From CALSMU01 sp965230225 (GTDB lineage Bacteria; Bacteroidota; Bacteroidia; Flavobacteriales_D; Parvicellaceae), in contig CBDDKM010000002.1 in NCBI GenBank assembly GCA_965230225.1, positions 744,001-808,000 of the forward strand: 64,000 nt of DNA, given 5' to 3'. Position numbers and translations under genes: made by a program. The number at the start of each line of letters is the position of its first letter. The first letter of the stretch is position 1. Positions 8,053 through 17,009 of the stretch are shown here, one piece after another. The notes under the pieces were generated by a model. It ran no database searches, was not told the origin of the DNA, and saw only the letters and a list, made by a program, of their open reading frames with translations.

Positions 8053-9069
8053 CTACTTCTCGCTATTCAGGCTATTGATCAGGTTTTTAAATTTTGGTTC
8101 TATTTGTTGGTAATCTTTAAGGGCTACTTTATAGTTCCCGTACCAAACTATTTCGAATATGGAAACCACTTCGTTAAAGGAGTTGTATTGCTTTCTGCTG
8201 CGCATTTCCATGAGGTAAGAAATATTCGTTTTTCTTTTCTCCCAGGTAATCCAGTCCTTTTCGCTCAAATCTTTGATGATAAAGATGAAGTAAATACGAA
8301 CCGCAGCTCGGTAATCTTTGTTGGCCAATGCTTTTTCCAGCATAATCTCCAATTCGGATTTAGGAATTTCGGTTGGTTCCAGATCGTCCAGTTCTGTAAC
8401 CACTTTTTGTCCCTTATCGTCCATGGAGACATTCATGAACAAGTAGTACAACAACACTCCTAATCCGATGGCAAGCAGGATAATTAAAAACCATTGCAAT
8501 AACCCCATACCAGCTCCTGTTCCGGTAGATACGTCTGGAGATCTGGATGTTCGATCCCGTTGCTTATTGTAGTTGTAGTCTTCGCTTCTGGGACGATCTT
8601 TAGAGTCTCCGTAATCTATTTCCCGGTCTTTTCGGTTGTATCCTCCAAACCCATCGTTTCCACCACCTGAACCATATCCATCTCCAGATTCTCCATTTCT
8701 TCCTCCGCCAGAGCCTTCTTCGTAGTATTCATAATACTCATCATCGTACTGATACTCACTGTACTCTCCATTGTAATCTTCCTCTTCGTAGTCGTAAAAG
8801 CTCCCTTCTTCACGGTCTTCCATGGTATAGTCGCCCGGTTGAAGGTTATAATCTGAAGATTCGTTTGAGGAAGGAGTACCTGTACCTTGAGATCCACCTC
8901 TGGATTCTTTGATCATGGTTTTTCTTAGCTTGTCCCAATTGTTTTTTTGGAATTCTTCTTTACCCTGATCAGAATTAATGTATCGATCCTGTTCCGAATC
9001 AAACTGAGCATTGACTGTGATACTACAACAGAAAATCAAAATTGCTGATATGTATTTCAACCACTTCAT
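8053..9069 (-). CDS. DUF4129 membrane protein with acidic/Gly/Tyr-rich linker
   Basis: A 338-residue protein: signal peptide (residues 1-21), a very low-complexity Asp/Glu/Tyr/Gly-rich linker (about 60-185), one membrane helix (about 190-212), and a C-terminal DUF4129 domain (PF13559) with LEIMLEKALANKDYRAAVRI and IFEIVWYGNYKVALKDYQQI. The domain is a small helical module always tied to the MoxR/DUF58/DUF4350 cluster. The length and strong acidity of the linker, in effect an extracytoplasmic polyanion, are unusual. The stop overlaps the next gene's region by one base, and the start is directly downstream of the SpoIIM-type gene, so the genes are translationally coupled. Confidence 0.8.
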   Translation of the reverse strand: MKWLKYISAILIFCCSITVNAQFDSEQDRYINSDQGKEEFQKNNWDKLRKTMIKESRGGSQGTGTPSSNESSDYNLQPGDYTMEDREEGSFYDYEEEDYNGEYSEYQYDDEYYEYYEEGSGGGRNGESGDGYGSGGGNDGFGGYNRKDREIDYGDSKDRPRSEDYNYNKQRDRTSRSPDVSTGTGAGMGLLQWFLIILLAIGLGVLLYYLFMNVSMDDKGQKVVTELDDLEPTEIPKSELEIMLEKALANKDYRAAVRIYFIFIIKDLSEKDWITWEKRKTNISYLMEMRSRKQYNSFNEVVSIFEIVWYGNYKVALKDYQQIEPKFKNLINSLNSEK

Positions 9070-10991
9070 TAGTATTCTCCGTCGTTTTGAGATTCGTAAA
9101 CCTTGCTTTTGGTTCCGAATGTTTTTAATTTTTCGAACATTCCATAAGCTTCTTCCTTCTCAACTGTGCTATAATATATCAGTGAAAAAGCAATGATGAA
9201 CAGTGGAAATATCATCTGAGAAAAAGTAAGATATACCACTGCATCGATGTAATTAAGAACGTATTGGAAATTGTCCACCGTAGGCAGAATAAACCATTCC
9301 AGTATATCATCCTTAACCAAGTCTATTGGTAACGACCCATAGTTGTAAAATAAGAATAAGATAAACAGGAAAAGGCAGAAAATTCCGAGCCCTGTTCCCC
9401 ATCCTTTAGCAGCTTTTGAAAATCCACGTCCAAGGTTTTTAAAGAAGTTCCCTTTTTCCAGTACTGTGGGTAGCATAAACATAAACAGGAATGGAGTAAC
9501 AAATAGCTCTAACAACATTAATGGGAATGGAGAAAAACAAACCATTAACCCTATAACAGTGAAAGCCAGAATCATTTTCCAAAGGTTCAGCAACATGAAC
9601 CTACCAAGTTCCTTTACGCGTTTTACAGGAGTTCTTTTCTCTTTTATTAGTCGGATAAAATACAGGAATACAGTTGCGTTAAAAGCAAACATGAGCACTT
9701 GTACAAAGAATAAAGACCACTCAAAATAATCGTTCCAGGTGTACATTACCTCCAGGTTTTTTACCATTTTTTCCGAACGCAAATAAATCAAGTGCATCCA
9801 GGTCCAGGCCATATCGGTTACTTTGTACTGATAGTGATGTACGGGAATGTGCTGAAACAGAAAGAAAACATAGGCAATGTTAACCGGAATAATCAATAAT
9901 AATCCAAGAAAGAATCGGTTGAAATAGGTTCTAAATACCGTAAATGTGTCGGTAAATACTTCGCCAACGTCTCTGATTTTGTAAAGAATAAGTTCCTTTT
10001 TGGGGATGTAAATGGGTTTTTCTTCAAACTTTCCGGTAAAGTTGTATTTGCGAGCCACCACAATGGGGTAAATCACAAAGTACAGGATCATGATGGCAAA
10101 ACTGGTTAGGATAATAAACCACTTCAGCGCATCGGGCCATTCCGTATGTCTGGTGGCGTATCCCTCCAAAAAGGCGGCAATTACGATTACCGGAAATAAA
10201 CCAATCATGATTTTTATTCCCCGTTTGGCGGATATGGAGAGGGATTGAGCTCTGGTGAGGGTGCCGGGAAACATGAGACCATTACCCATGGTCATTCCTG
10301 CACCTCCTGCTATTACAATAGCCGATATTTCAAAAGCTCCGTGAATCCAGATGGTTAGAAACGAGGTTAATAATAGCCCTCTAACCTTAAAAAACCACTG
10401 AAAAGCCCCAACCATTATTCCGTTAAAGAACATGAAGAAAGCAGATCCAATAGAGAAGAATAGCCCCAAAACAAAGGCCATCATGGAAACCCGAAGGTTG
10501 TTTTGAGCAATCATGATGAAAGAACCAGCTTCATTATCACCTCCGTAAACATCCATAGGTCTTCCTTGCTCAATGTTGTACTCGGTCATGTCCACGTATT
10601 CATAACCAATTACAGCTCCCAAGAAATCTGGATCATCCGCAGTAGAGATAATCCCTATCAGCATTCCTACCGTAAAAACAATAAATGATGCAAACAAAGC
10701 TTTTCTGGATCGATACAGTTCCAATGGTAAACTGGTGGTCCAAAAGCTGATGAACTTTCTGATGGACTCCCTTTTTTTCTTGTAAATACCGTGAAAAGAC
10801 TTTTGCGCCAGAGAGTTGAGGTAAACCCTTACCGATCTTTTAGGGTAATGAGTTCTGGCGTATGCCAGATCGTCGGTTAACTCCACAAATAAATCGCTCA
10901 GTTCGTCAGGATCGCTTTGACTTTGCTTAGACATCCTTTCGAACTTGGCCCATTTTTTCTTATTTTGTTCAATGAAAGTAGTTTCTTTCAT
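9069..10991 (-). CDS. SpoIIM-like membrane protein with an extra C-terminal membrane domain
   Basis: A 640-residue polytopic protein. Residues about 1-325 are a stage II sporulation protein M domain (PF01944): a soluble N-terminal helix bundle (FVELTDDLAYARTHYPKR), then several helices with an NNLRVSMMAFVLGLFFSIGS motif and TIWIHGAFEISAIVIAGGAG. Residues about 345-625 add six or so further membrane helices I cannot assign. The usual SpoIIM-like protein in this cluster is about 320 residues, so this appears to be a fusion of two neighbouring membrane proteins. It is the first gene of the minus-strand operon and is divergent from the RDD gene, with 120 bases between them. In non-sporulating bacteria its role is unknown; the cluster suggests envelope assembly or stress. 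Confidence 0.82.
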   Translation of the reverse strand: MKETTFIEQNKKKWAKFERMSKQSQSDPDELSDLFVELTDDLAYARTHYPKRSVRVYLNSLAQKSFHGIYKKKRESIRKFISFWTTSLPLELYRSRKALFASFIVFTVGMLIGIISTADDPDFLGAVIGYEYVDMTEYNIEQGRPMDVYGGDNEAGSFIMIAQNNLRVSMMAFVLGLFFSIGSAFFMFFNGIMVGAFQWFFKVRGLLLTSFLTIWIHGAFEISAIVIAGGAGMTMGNGLMFPGTLTRAQSLSISAKRGIKIMIGLFPVIVIAAFLEGYATRHTEWPDALKWFIILTSFAIMILYFVIYPIVVARKYNFTGKFEEKPIYIPKKELILYKIRDVGEVFTDTFTVFRTYFNRFFLGLLLIIPVNIAYVFFLFQHIPVHHYQYKVTDMAWTWMHLIYLRSEKMVKNLEVMYTWNDYFEWSLFFVQVLMFAFNATVFLYFIRLIKEKRTPVKRVKELGRFMLLNLWKMILAFTVIGLMVCFSPFPLMLLELFVTPFLFMFMLPTVLEKGNFFKNLGRGFSKAAKGWGTGLGIFCLFLFILFLFYNYGSLPIDLVKDDILEWFILPTVDNFQYVLNYIDAVVYLTFSQMIFPLFIIAFSLIYYSTVEKEEAYGMFEKLKTFGTKSKVYESQNDGEY

Positions 10992-11111
10992 GTATCGGGA
11001 GAGCTCGGTTTTAACGGTTATTCAAACTACCGAAAGGGAAAGTTTATTTTCCATCGGTAAGACCATAAATGTAAAAGTATTTCGTAATATTACCAATCAA
11101 TAGGTGAAGAA

Positions 11112-11870
11112 ATGAAGACAACAGAAATCGTTACTGCACATAATGTTGTGATTCAGTATGAGTTGGCACCCTTAATGAGCAGGGCACTGGCGCTATTGCT
11201 GGATATTGTGATCATTTTCTTCTATGCTTTATTGGTTCTTCTGGTTGTTTCACTGATGGCTACTAGCTTTACCCTGGGAAATGCTTATACTTCAGAAAGT
11301 GCTATCTACTTGTTTTATGCTCTTTTTATGTTGCCTGCATTTTTCTATTCCTTTTGGATGGAAGCCTTTTTTGGTGGGCAAACTGTCGGAAAAATGGCTT
11401 TGGGAATTAGAGTGGTAAACATCTCAGGTTCTACTCCGGGGATGGGGGAGTTATTTTTAAGATGGTCCATGAGGTTGTTAGATATCTGGATGAGCATTGG
11501 TGCTCTGGCAGCCATTGTATCTTCTGCATCGGAAAAAGGGCAGCGTTTTGGAGGAATTGTGTCTAATACCTGTATCATTAAACTTCAGCCTTCTACCCAA
11601 TATTCTATTAAAGATATACTTACCATTAAGAGTAAGAAGGACTATGAACCACAATATCCACAGGTGGTTCAGCTTACCGACGACGATATGCTTCTGATTA
11701 AAAACTCCATTGAGCGATTGAGAAAATACCCAAATTCGCGGCATAAGGAGTTAATTGTTCAGTTGGCACAAACAGCAGCTGATAAACTGAGTATATCAGG
11801 TATTCCCAAAAACAAAGTTTCTTTCCTGAAAACATTATTGCAGGACTATATCGTATTAACCAGATCATAA
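11112..11870 (+). CDS. RDD family membrane protein
   Basis: A 252-residue protein with an RDD domain (PF06271) in residues about 15-165: the motif MSRALALLLDIVIIFF with the signature Arg and Asp, further helices, and the second conserved block GGQTVGKMALGIRVVNISG. The C-terminal 90 residues are soluble and helical. RDD proteins are membrane proteins of unclear function, some linked to ion exchange. The gene is divergent from SpoIIM and belongs to the same conserved cluster. It overlaps no neighbour and is followed by rsmI after one base, so the two are probably co-transcribed. Confidence 0.87.
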   Translation: MKTTEIVTAHNVVIQYELAPLMSRALALLLDIVIIFFYALLVLLVVSLMATSFTLGNAYTSESAIYLFYALFMLPAFFYSFWMEAFFGGQTVGKMALGIRVVNISGSTPGMGELFLRWSMRLLDIWMSIGALAAIVSSASEKGQRFGGIVSNTCIIKLQPSTQYSIKDILTIKSKKDYEPQYPQVVQLTDDDMLLIKNSIERLRKYPNSRHKELIVQLAQTAADKLSISGIPKNKVSFLKTLLQDYIVLTRS

Positions 11871-11871
11871 A

Positions 11872-12546
11872 ATGGGGAAATTAATTCTTGTTCCTACACC
11901 AATTGGCAACCTGGAAGACATGACCTTTCGTGCCATTCGAATGCTAAAAGAGGCAGATTTGATTTTGGCGGAAGATACCAGAACCAGTGGTAAATTGTTA
12001 AAGCATTTCGAAATTGAAACTCCGCAACGGTCTTTTCATTTGCACAACGAGCATAAAATTGTAGATCAGTTAACTGATGAACTAGAGTCAACCGACCACA
12101 CTTTTGCTATGGTAAGTGATGCCGGAACTCCGGCTATTTCGGATCCCGGCTTTTTGCTGGTGAGAGCTTGTATTGAAAGAGGGATAGAAGTGGAAACGTT
12201 GCCTGGAGCTACTGCTTTTGTGCCTGCTTTGGTTAATTCTGGATTACCTTGTGATCGATTTGTTTTTGAAGGCTTCCTACCCCATAAAAAGGGAAGGATG
12301 AAAAGAATTGAGGCATTGACTGAAGAAACAAAAACGATGGTTTTTTATGAGTCCCCATATCGAATCATTAAGGCTTTGGAGCAGTTCATTGAGGTGTTTG
12401 GTCTGGAGAGAAGATGCAGTGTAACTAGAGAGTTAACTAAGTTATACGAAGAAACAACAAGAGGAACTCTTGAAGAAGTTTTAGCTCATTTCAAGCAAAA
12501 AGCCCCAAAAGGAGAGTTTGTGATGGTGGTTGAAGGAAAGAAGTAA
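11872..12546 (+). CDS. rsmI: 16S rRNA (cytidine1402-2'-O)-methyltransferase
   Basis: A 224-residue member of the tetrapyrrole-methylase fold family that 2'-O-methylates C1402 of 16S rRNA using S-adenosylmethionine, stabilising the decoding centre. The motifs are diagnostic: LVPTPIGNLEDMTFRAIRML at the N-terminus, ADLILAEDTRTS, VSDAGTPAISDPGFLLVRAC, ETLPGATAFVPALVNSGLP and FEGFLPHKKGRMKR. It lacks the C-terminal extension of the about 280-residue proteobacterial enzyme, which is usual in Bacteroidota. It starts 1 base after the RDD gene, which favours co-transcription. Confidence 0.95.
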   Translation: MGKLILVPTPIGNLEDMTFRAIRMLKEADLILAEDTRTSGKLLKHFEIETPQRSFHLHNEHKIVDQLTDELESTDHTFAMVSDAGTPAISDPGFLLVRACIERGIEVETLPGATAFVPALVNSGLPCDRFVFEGFLPHKKGRMKRIEALTEETKTMVFYESPYRIIKALEQFIEVFGLERRCSVTRELTKLYEETTRGTLEEVLAHFKQKAPKGEFVMVVEGKK

Positions 12547-13017
12547 CTACTCTTCAAATCCTGGTTCCCATTCTGATCCTGGGAGTGCTGAAGCAATAAC
12601 CAACTTATTTTTGTAAACCCAGGCACAAACATCAAATTTTACCTTATCGTTTGCTTTAAAGATCCACTCTTTACCTTTAAAGTTTGGTGCTCCAAAGAAC
12701 TCTTTAGCAATGGTTTCCGGCTGGTAATTATCATTGATAATCAGGATGATTTCGTAAAATTCAGTTTTGCCATTTTCTTTAGTGAAGTATACTACTGCGT
12801 TATCGATTCTATCTGATATTTTTCCCAAAGAATGAATTTGTCGGAAGGAATCTGCATCAGACTCCATTTTACTGTTTTCGAATTTGCCTAAGAATTCATC
12901 TTGCTGCATTCCAAAATGCAGTTTATACGGTTCTAATTCTGCCTTGAAGAAGTCTTTTTGTGTTGAGCAAGAGGCTAAACTTAAAACCAGTAAACAGATA
13001 ACAAATAGTTTTTTCAC
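12547..13017 (-). CDS. Small lipoprotein of unknown function
   Basis: About 157 residues with a lipoprotein signal (KKLFVICLLVLSLASC, lipobox LASC). No ATG stands in front of the signal peptide. The best start is the GTG at 13017; a TTG at 13047 would add ten residues. The mature part is a small alpha/beta domain of unknown family with a conserved-looking LHFGMQQDEFLGKFENSKM segment. Its stop abuts the convergent rsmI stop with no gap. It is transcribed away from hsp20, so the region 13018-13280 serves as a two-way promoter region. Confidence 0.65.
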   Translation of the reverse strand: MKKLFVICLLVLSLASCSTQKDFFKAELEPYKLHFGMQQDEFLGKFENSKMESDADSFRQIHSLGKISDRIDNAVVYFTKENGKTEFYEIILIINDNYQPETIAKEFFGAPNFKGKEWIFKANDKVKFDVCAWVYKNKLVIASALPGSEWEPGFEE

Positions 13018-13087
13018 GAAATAGGGTTTTGTAATTGCAATGGTCAAATCTAAGAATTAGTTCATTTCGGTCAAAATTGCACAAAAC

Positions 13088-13164
13088 AAGACAAAATGAC
13101 ATGTGTTTTTTCTAAAAAACAACCAAAAGCAGACAAAACGGCAGTTGTTTTTGCTGAAAATAGC
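13088..13164. repeat. Imperfect tandem repeat, period 42 bp, upstream of hsp20
   Basis: Two copies start at 13088 and 13130. Both share AGACAAAA, then G-x-CA, TGTTTTT, CT and AAAA in the same order and spacing (about 26 of 35 positions alike). Each copy has an AAAAC-type arm facing a GTTTT-type arm. The period of 42 bp is four helical turns. The second copy overlaps the -33 part of the candidate hsp20 promoter, so the repeat is well placed to bind a regulator. It does not look like the CIRCE heat-shock operator. Confidence 0.5.
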
Positions 13165-13180
13165 AACGGCATATCATTTG
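13150..13180 (+). promoter_or_regulatory. Candidate hsp20 promoter
   Basis: TTTG at 13150-13153 and TTTG at 13177-13180 are 23 bases apart, exactly the spacing of the Bacteroidota consensus TTTG-N19-TAnnTTTG. The -7 box reads ATCATTTG, so TA is changed to AT. The predicted start near 13187 leaves a leader of about 94 bases before the hsp20 ATG. The leader contains a small hairpin (AAATTG/CAATTT, 13199-13214). Confidence 0.4.
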
Positions 13181-13280
13181 ACCTGACCCAATCAAACAAA
13201 ATTGAAAACAATTTGCTGCGAATTTGAATATTGAGCTCACTTCATTTTTAAAGCAATCAAACATTAAAAATTAGAAAATT

Positions 13281-13700
13281 ATGTCATTAGTAAAATTTAA
13301 TACAAGACCAGCATTCAATCATTTTTTCGACGACTTTTTTGCAACAGAAGCACTTGACGCAAAGTTCAATAAGATGTCTGTTCCGGCGGTTAATGTAAAA
13401 GAGAACGATAAAGGGTTTTTAATTGAAGTGGCTGCGCCTGGATTGAATAAAGAAGATTTTAACGTGGAGTTGGAAGAAAACAGGTTGAAAATCTCAAGCA
13501 AAAAAGAAACAGAGAAGGTAGAAGAGAATGAGAAGTTTACCCGAAAGGAGTTTTCTTACAGCAATTTTGAAAGATCATTTACCCTTCCAAAATCCATTGA
13601 CGCCAAAGGAATTACCGGTAATTACGAAAGTGGAGTACTAACTGTAAGTATTCCTAAAAAACCGGAAGAGTCTTTAACCAAAAAAATAAGCATAGGTTAA
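13281..13700 (+). CDS. Hsp20/alpha-crystallin small heat-shock protein
   Basis: A 139-residue small heat-shock protein (PF00011), an ATP-independent holdase for unfolding proteins in the cytoplasm. Residues about 33-139 form the alpha-crystallin domain: VPAVNVKENDKGFLIEVAAP, then GLNKEDFNVELEENRLKIS, FERSFTLPKSIDAKGITGNY and the conserved ESGVLTVSIPK, with a C-terminal I-x-I-like tail (KKISIG). The short N-terminal arm is typical of Bacteroidota members. It is monocistronic, with its own terminator, and preceded by a 42-bp-period repeat and a candidate promoter. Confidence 0.95.
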   Translation: MSLVKFNTRPAFNHFFDDFFATEALDAKFNKMSVPAVNVKENDKGFLIEVAAPGLNKEDFNVELEENRLKISSKKETEKVEENEKFTRKEFSYSNFERSFTLPKSIDAKGITGNYESGVLTVSIPKKPEESLTKKISIG

Positions 13701-13725
13701 AATAATTAGTAGTTTTTTTCATGGT

Positions 13726-13765
13726 AAAAAGGCCTGCCCGATTAGTTTCGGAGCGGGCCTTTTTT
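13726..13765. terminator. Bidirectional terminator between hsp20 and the DUF1566 gene
   Basis: AAAAAGGCC-tg-CCCG (13726-13740) pairs with CGGGCCTTTTT (13754-13764) around a loop of about 13 bases, with A and T runs on the two sides. It fits a rho-independent terminator working for both convergent genes. Confidence 0.8.
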
Positions 13766-13785
13766 AGTTAATGACCTATAATGAA

Positions 13786-15297
13786 TTATTGTACAATCAG
13801 TTTTTTTGTGGAGTTCATTCCACTTTTTGATTGAACAGTTACGAAATAAATACCCCCAATTAAGTGAGATTGGTCAAAGCTAATATTGTAGTTTCCTGTG
13901 GTTTGATTTTCTGTTTTAAGCACATCAATTAATTGTCCTATAGCATTGGAAATGCTTACTGTAATTTCGTCGTTTGAACTCAATGAATAAGACAGGTTAA
14001 AGATTCCATTACCCGGAGAAGGATAAAGATTGAATTTGAACTCTGGTGTAGTTTCATTGATCCCAACCGGAGCATTTCTTACCAATCTTGAATAGTTAAA
14101 AATTCTTATCACATCACCCTGTGGCCCCCATCCGTTGGGGTAGCTGGAAGGGTTTCCATCTTTTGGATCACTTCTTTGAGACCCTGCTCCATGCACATCT
14201 AACAATGTATAGGTTCCTGAACTAGGAGGCATTTCCATAAAACCAAGTGCTTCTCCAAACGATAAATAAACCGCCCAGGCCCCATTAGTCGCAGAACTGG
14301 CATGGGTCGTATTGGTCCAATAAAAAGGATAATTATTGCTCCCTCCTTCATCTGTCATTACACTCGTGTTGAAAATAGGATCTATGGCCGCCGAGTTAGT
14401 GGTAGAAGGAGAACGACTATAATCGATAATGCTTTGCAATTCTTTAGCATTGGGCATTCTCCAATCTGAGTATCCGGCATAAGTTAAGTTTTCTGCCCAA
14501 TCCAGGGCATCTTCCCAGTTCATGGTTCCGTCGCCAGAAGATCCTGCCCCTTCGTGTCCACTGTCGTTTTGCATCCACATTAGTCCAGTGGCTTGATCCG
14601 TAACGGTTCCATCACCGTTATCGGCAAAATTATTAATTCCGTAGCTAGTATTTCCTCTTACGTATTTTACGAAAGTGGCCGTGGTAGTTTGATTGCCCGG
14701 AGGTCCTATAGGTCCATTGGGATATCCCTTAATTCTTCCGTCGGCAAAATTAACTCCAAATGTAGTTGGGTCGCCATTCATAGTGGTGCTTACATACTCT
14801 GTACTGGACCAGTATTGAGCATCGATAATACGGTCGCCAATGGAAACATCTCCGTACATAAATGGAAAGTAATTCATATCTATAAAAGGAATTGCTCCTA
14901 TGGTATCTTGCCAGCTACTTACATCATATCCCGAAAATTGGATTAGCGAGTATAGTTCTTTAATGGTTGGTAAGCGCCAATCAGTGTGTCCTGCCAGGTT
15001 AAAAGTAGAGGCTTCCGATACCGCCTCGGCATAGGTTTTTTCATAGTTAAAACCTTGTTGCCACATTAGCCCGGTATTTAAGTCAGTAATGGTTCCATCT
15101 CCATTATCCTGATAGGAAGGTGCGTTGCCGCTGTATTGTGCATCTTGCCCGTAAAAGGCACTTCCACTGGATGGAGCAGTGGTTACACTCGAATTATCAT
15201 AGCAATTGGATTGGTGAGTGTCTACAATGGTATAAGAGTACTGAGAAAAGATTAGTGTGGGAAGAAATCCCAGAACGAATAAGATAAGTGCTTTCAT
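13786..15297 (-). CDS. DUF1566 (Lcl-type) repeat protein, T9SS cargo
   Basis: A 503-residue secreted protein: signal peptide (residues 1-18), then two DUF1566/Lcl_C modules (PF07603) at about 55-215 and 225-400. Each starts DNGDGT(I/V)TD...TGLMW and carries the HTDWRLPTIKEL or YSDWRMPNAKEL motif. The protein ends in a type A sorting domain (residues about 425-503, NLYPSPGNGIFNLSYSLSS ... GGIYFVTVQSK ... TKKLIVQ). It is therefore exported across the outer membrane by the type IX system. DUF1566 domains are found in surface proteins and some fimbrial adhesins; the ligand is unknown. A short inverted repeat GGGAAT/ATTCCC (15319-15335) lies in its leader. Confidence 0.88.
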   Translation of the reverse strand: MKALILFVLGFLPTLIFSQYSYTIVDTHQSNCYDNSSVTTAPSSGSAFYGQDAQYSGNAPSYQDNGDGTITDLNTGLMWQQGFNYEKTYAEAVSEASTFNLAGHTDWRLPTIKELYSLIQFSGYDVSSWQDTIGAIPFIDMNYFPFMYGDVSIGDRIIDAQYWSSTEYVSTTMNGDPTTFGVNFADGRIKGYPNGPIGPPGNQTTTATFVKYVRGNTSYGINNFADNGDGTVTDQATGLMWMQNDSGHEGAGSSGDGTMNWEDALDWAENLTYAGYSDWRMPNAKELQSIIDYSRSPSTTNSAAIDPIFNTSVMTDEGGSNNYPFYWTNTTHASSATNGAWAVYLSFGEALGFMEMPPSSGTYTLLDVHGAGSQRSDPKDGNPSSYPNGWGPQGDVIRIFNYSRLVRNAPVGINETTPEFKFNLYPSPGNGIFNLSYSLSSNDEITVSISNAIGQLIDVLKTENQTTGNYNISFDQSHLIGGIYFVTVQSKSGMNSTKKLIVQ

Positions 15298-15468
15298 GGT
15301 AAGCGGTTTTGGTTAAAGGGGAATCGTATATTCCCAACAATACAATTTAGAAGCTAAATGTTCTTTTTTCTTGCGGTATCATCTAAATTAATGAAGATTT
15401 TGGCTCTTATGCCTATTTAATTGGGTACCTTTACTTCATAATTGTTGGTGTAATAAAATCTAGAAATT

Positions 15469-16482
15469 ATGAATAGATCAGTTCATTTTTTACAACAGCT
15501 TCTACCCCTGGGAATTCCTTTATTGATTATTGGTTCGATGATTTTTTTAGCAAGATCGTCCTGGTTTGAAGCCCATCCGGAAGAATTGGCAATGGGAATT
15601 ACATTTGATTTAATCATAACCGTTCCGTTTGTATACTTCTTGCTAATTAGAAAAAGGGAGATTCCCAAGATAACAGTAGTTCCATTTTTTGTAGTAGGAA
15701 TAGTCATCGCCAGTTTTATTATACCAAAGGATCACCAGTTTTACTTGTCTCAGGTTAAATATTGGGTGTTACCTGTTGTTGAGTTAGCAGCATTGTCTTT
15801 TGTGATCTATAAGGTGCGAGCAACGGTAAAACAATTTAAGCAAGAACGATTGGGTAATCCTGATTTCTTTACGGCCATTAAAAATGCGGCTTCTGCTATT
15901 TTACCGGATAAGGTAGCTCCTTTGTTTGCGACCGAAATAGCAGTAGTTTATTATGGTTTTATCCGATGGAAAAAGAGAAGGCAAGAAGCTAATGAGTTTG
16001 CCTACCATAAGGAAAGTGCAAGTGTAGCTCTATTCAGCATCGTAATTGTGATGATTTTAGTAGAGACTTTTGCTTTGCACTTACTGATTCAGCGATGGAG
16101 CGAACCGGTGGCATGGGTGCTTTCGATATTGAGTTTTTATACCGGTTTACAGGTGTTCGGAATAGTTAGGTCCTTTAGTCAAAGGCCTTATATTGTGGGA
16201 GAAAAGAGCTTGTATTTAAAGTACGGAATACTAAGTGAAATGGAGGTTCCTTACCATCAAATAGAGTCCATTGAAGTGTCAGATAAAGAGTTGGAATGGG
16301 ATAAAAAGACGAGAAAACTATCTCCGCTAGGACAAATGGAAAGCCATAATGTAATACTTCGGTTTAAAGAAGAATTGACGGTTGCAGGATTATATGGTAT
16401 TAAGAATAACTGTCGTACGTTGGCACTTCATGTGGATGATAAAGAAGGGTTGGTGAAAGAAATTGAGCAAAGAATGAAATGA
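15469..16482 (+). CDS. Integral membrane protein with C-terminal PH-like region
   Basis: A 337-residue protein of unknown family. About seven or eight membrane helices lie in residues 10-245, for example LGIPLLIIGSMIFLA and ITFDLIITVPFVYFLLI. The last about 90 residues are soluble and read like a bacterial PH domain: a KSLYLKYGILSEMEVPYHQI strand, then ESIEVSDKELEWD and VILRFKEELTVAGLYGIKN. It overlaps the following lipoprotein gene by 4 bases (ATGA), so the two are translated together. No enzyme signature is visible, and the PH-like assignment is tentative. Confidence 0.7.
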   Translation: MNRSVHFLQQLLPLGIPLLIIGSMIFLARSSWFEAHPEELAMGITFDLIITVPFVYFLLIRKREIPKITVVPFFVVGIVIASFIIPKDHQFYLSQVKYWVLPVVELAALSFVIYKVRATVKQFKQERLGNPDFFTAIKNAASAILPDKVAPLFATEIAVVYYGFIRWKKRRQEANEFAYHKESASVALFSIVIVMILVETFALHLLIQRWSEPVAWVLSILSFYTGLQVFGIVRSFSQRPYIVGEKSLYLKYGILSEMEVPYHQIESIEVSDKELEWDKKTRKLSPLGQMESHNVILRFKEELTVAGLYGIKNNCRTLALHVDDKEGLVKEIEQRMK

Positions 16483-17009
16483 GGTATTTGTACTTTCTAT
16501 TGTTGCTATTTCTTGGTTCTTGTGCCCCATTTAATCATGCTCCCGGGCATTCTGAGCTCAATTCATTAACGGAAGAGAACTTATCCAGCTTAAATGGAGA
16601 ATACTCTATTTTTTCTACCGATACAACCTATCGAACTCTGGAGTATTCATTGATGATGACTTCTAATTTCAATATGTTAAAACATCCTGAAGAAGGAGAT
16701 TATATTGGGATCAAATATTTAGGAGACAATACAATCGAAGCCAATTTGTTTGTGGGAGATAGTTTAGCCCAGACGGAAAAGCTAAAAGGACGAATTAAAA
16801 ATGGTTACTTCTATTTAAAGCCCATGAGATCAGTTTCTCCGTTTTATCTTTTGTTGAATGGGTATACCAGCCAAAGAACGAGAATAGGGCTGTTAGAGAA
16901 CAATAATTTGATATTGGATAATTACAGCGGTGGTTGTGCTTTCCTGGTTATTTTCCCCATAATGTGTGCAGATGGTGGAGCATATAACGCAGAATATGCT
17001 AAAAGGTAG
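16479..17009 (+). CDS. Lipoprotein of unknown function
   Basis: A 176-residue lipoprotein (MRYLYFLLLLFLGSC, Cys at 15). The mature part is beta-rich with no recognised domain. Coupled to the preceding membrane protein by an ATGA overlap, it likely works with it in the envelope. Its 3' end overlaps the convergent glycosyltransferase gene by about 11 bases. Confidence 0.7.
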   Translation: MRYLYFLLLLFLGSCAPFNHAPGHSELNSLTEENLSSLNGEYSIFSTDTTYRTLEYSLMMTSNFNMLKHPEEGDYIGIKYLGDNTIEANLFVGDSLAQTEKLKGRIKNGYFYLKPMRSVSPFYLLLNGYTSQRTRIGLLENNNLILDNYSGGCAFLVIFPIMCADGGAYNAEYAKR

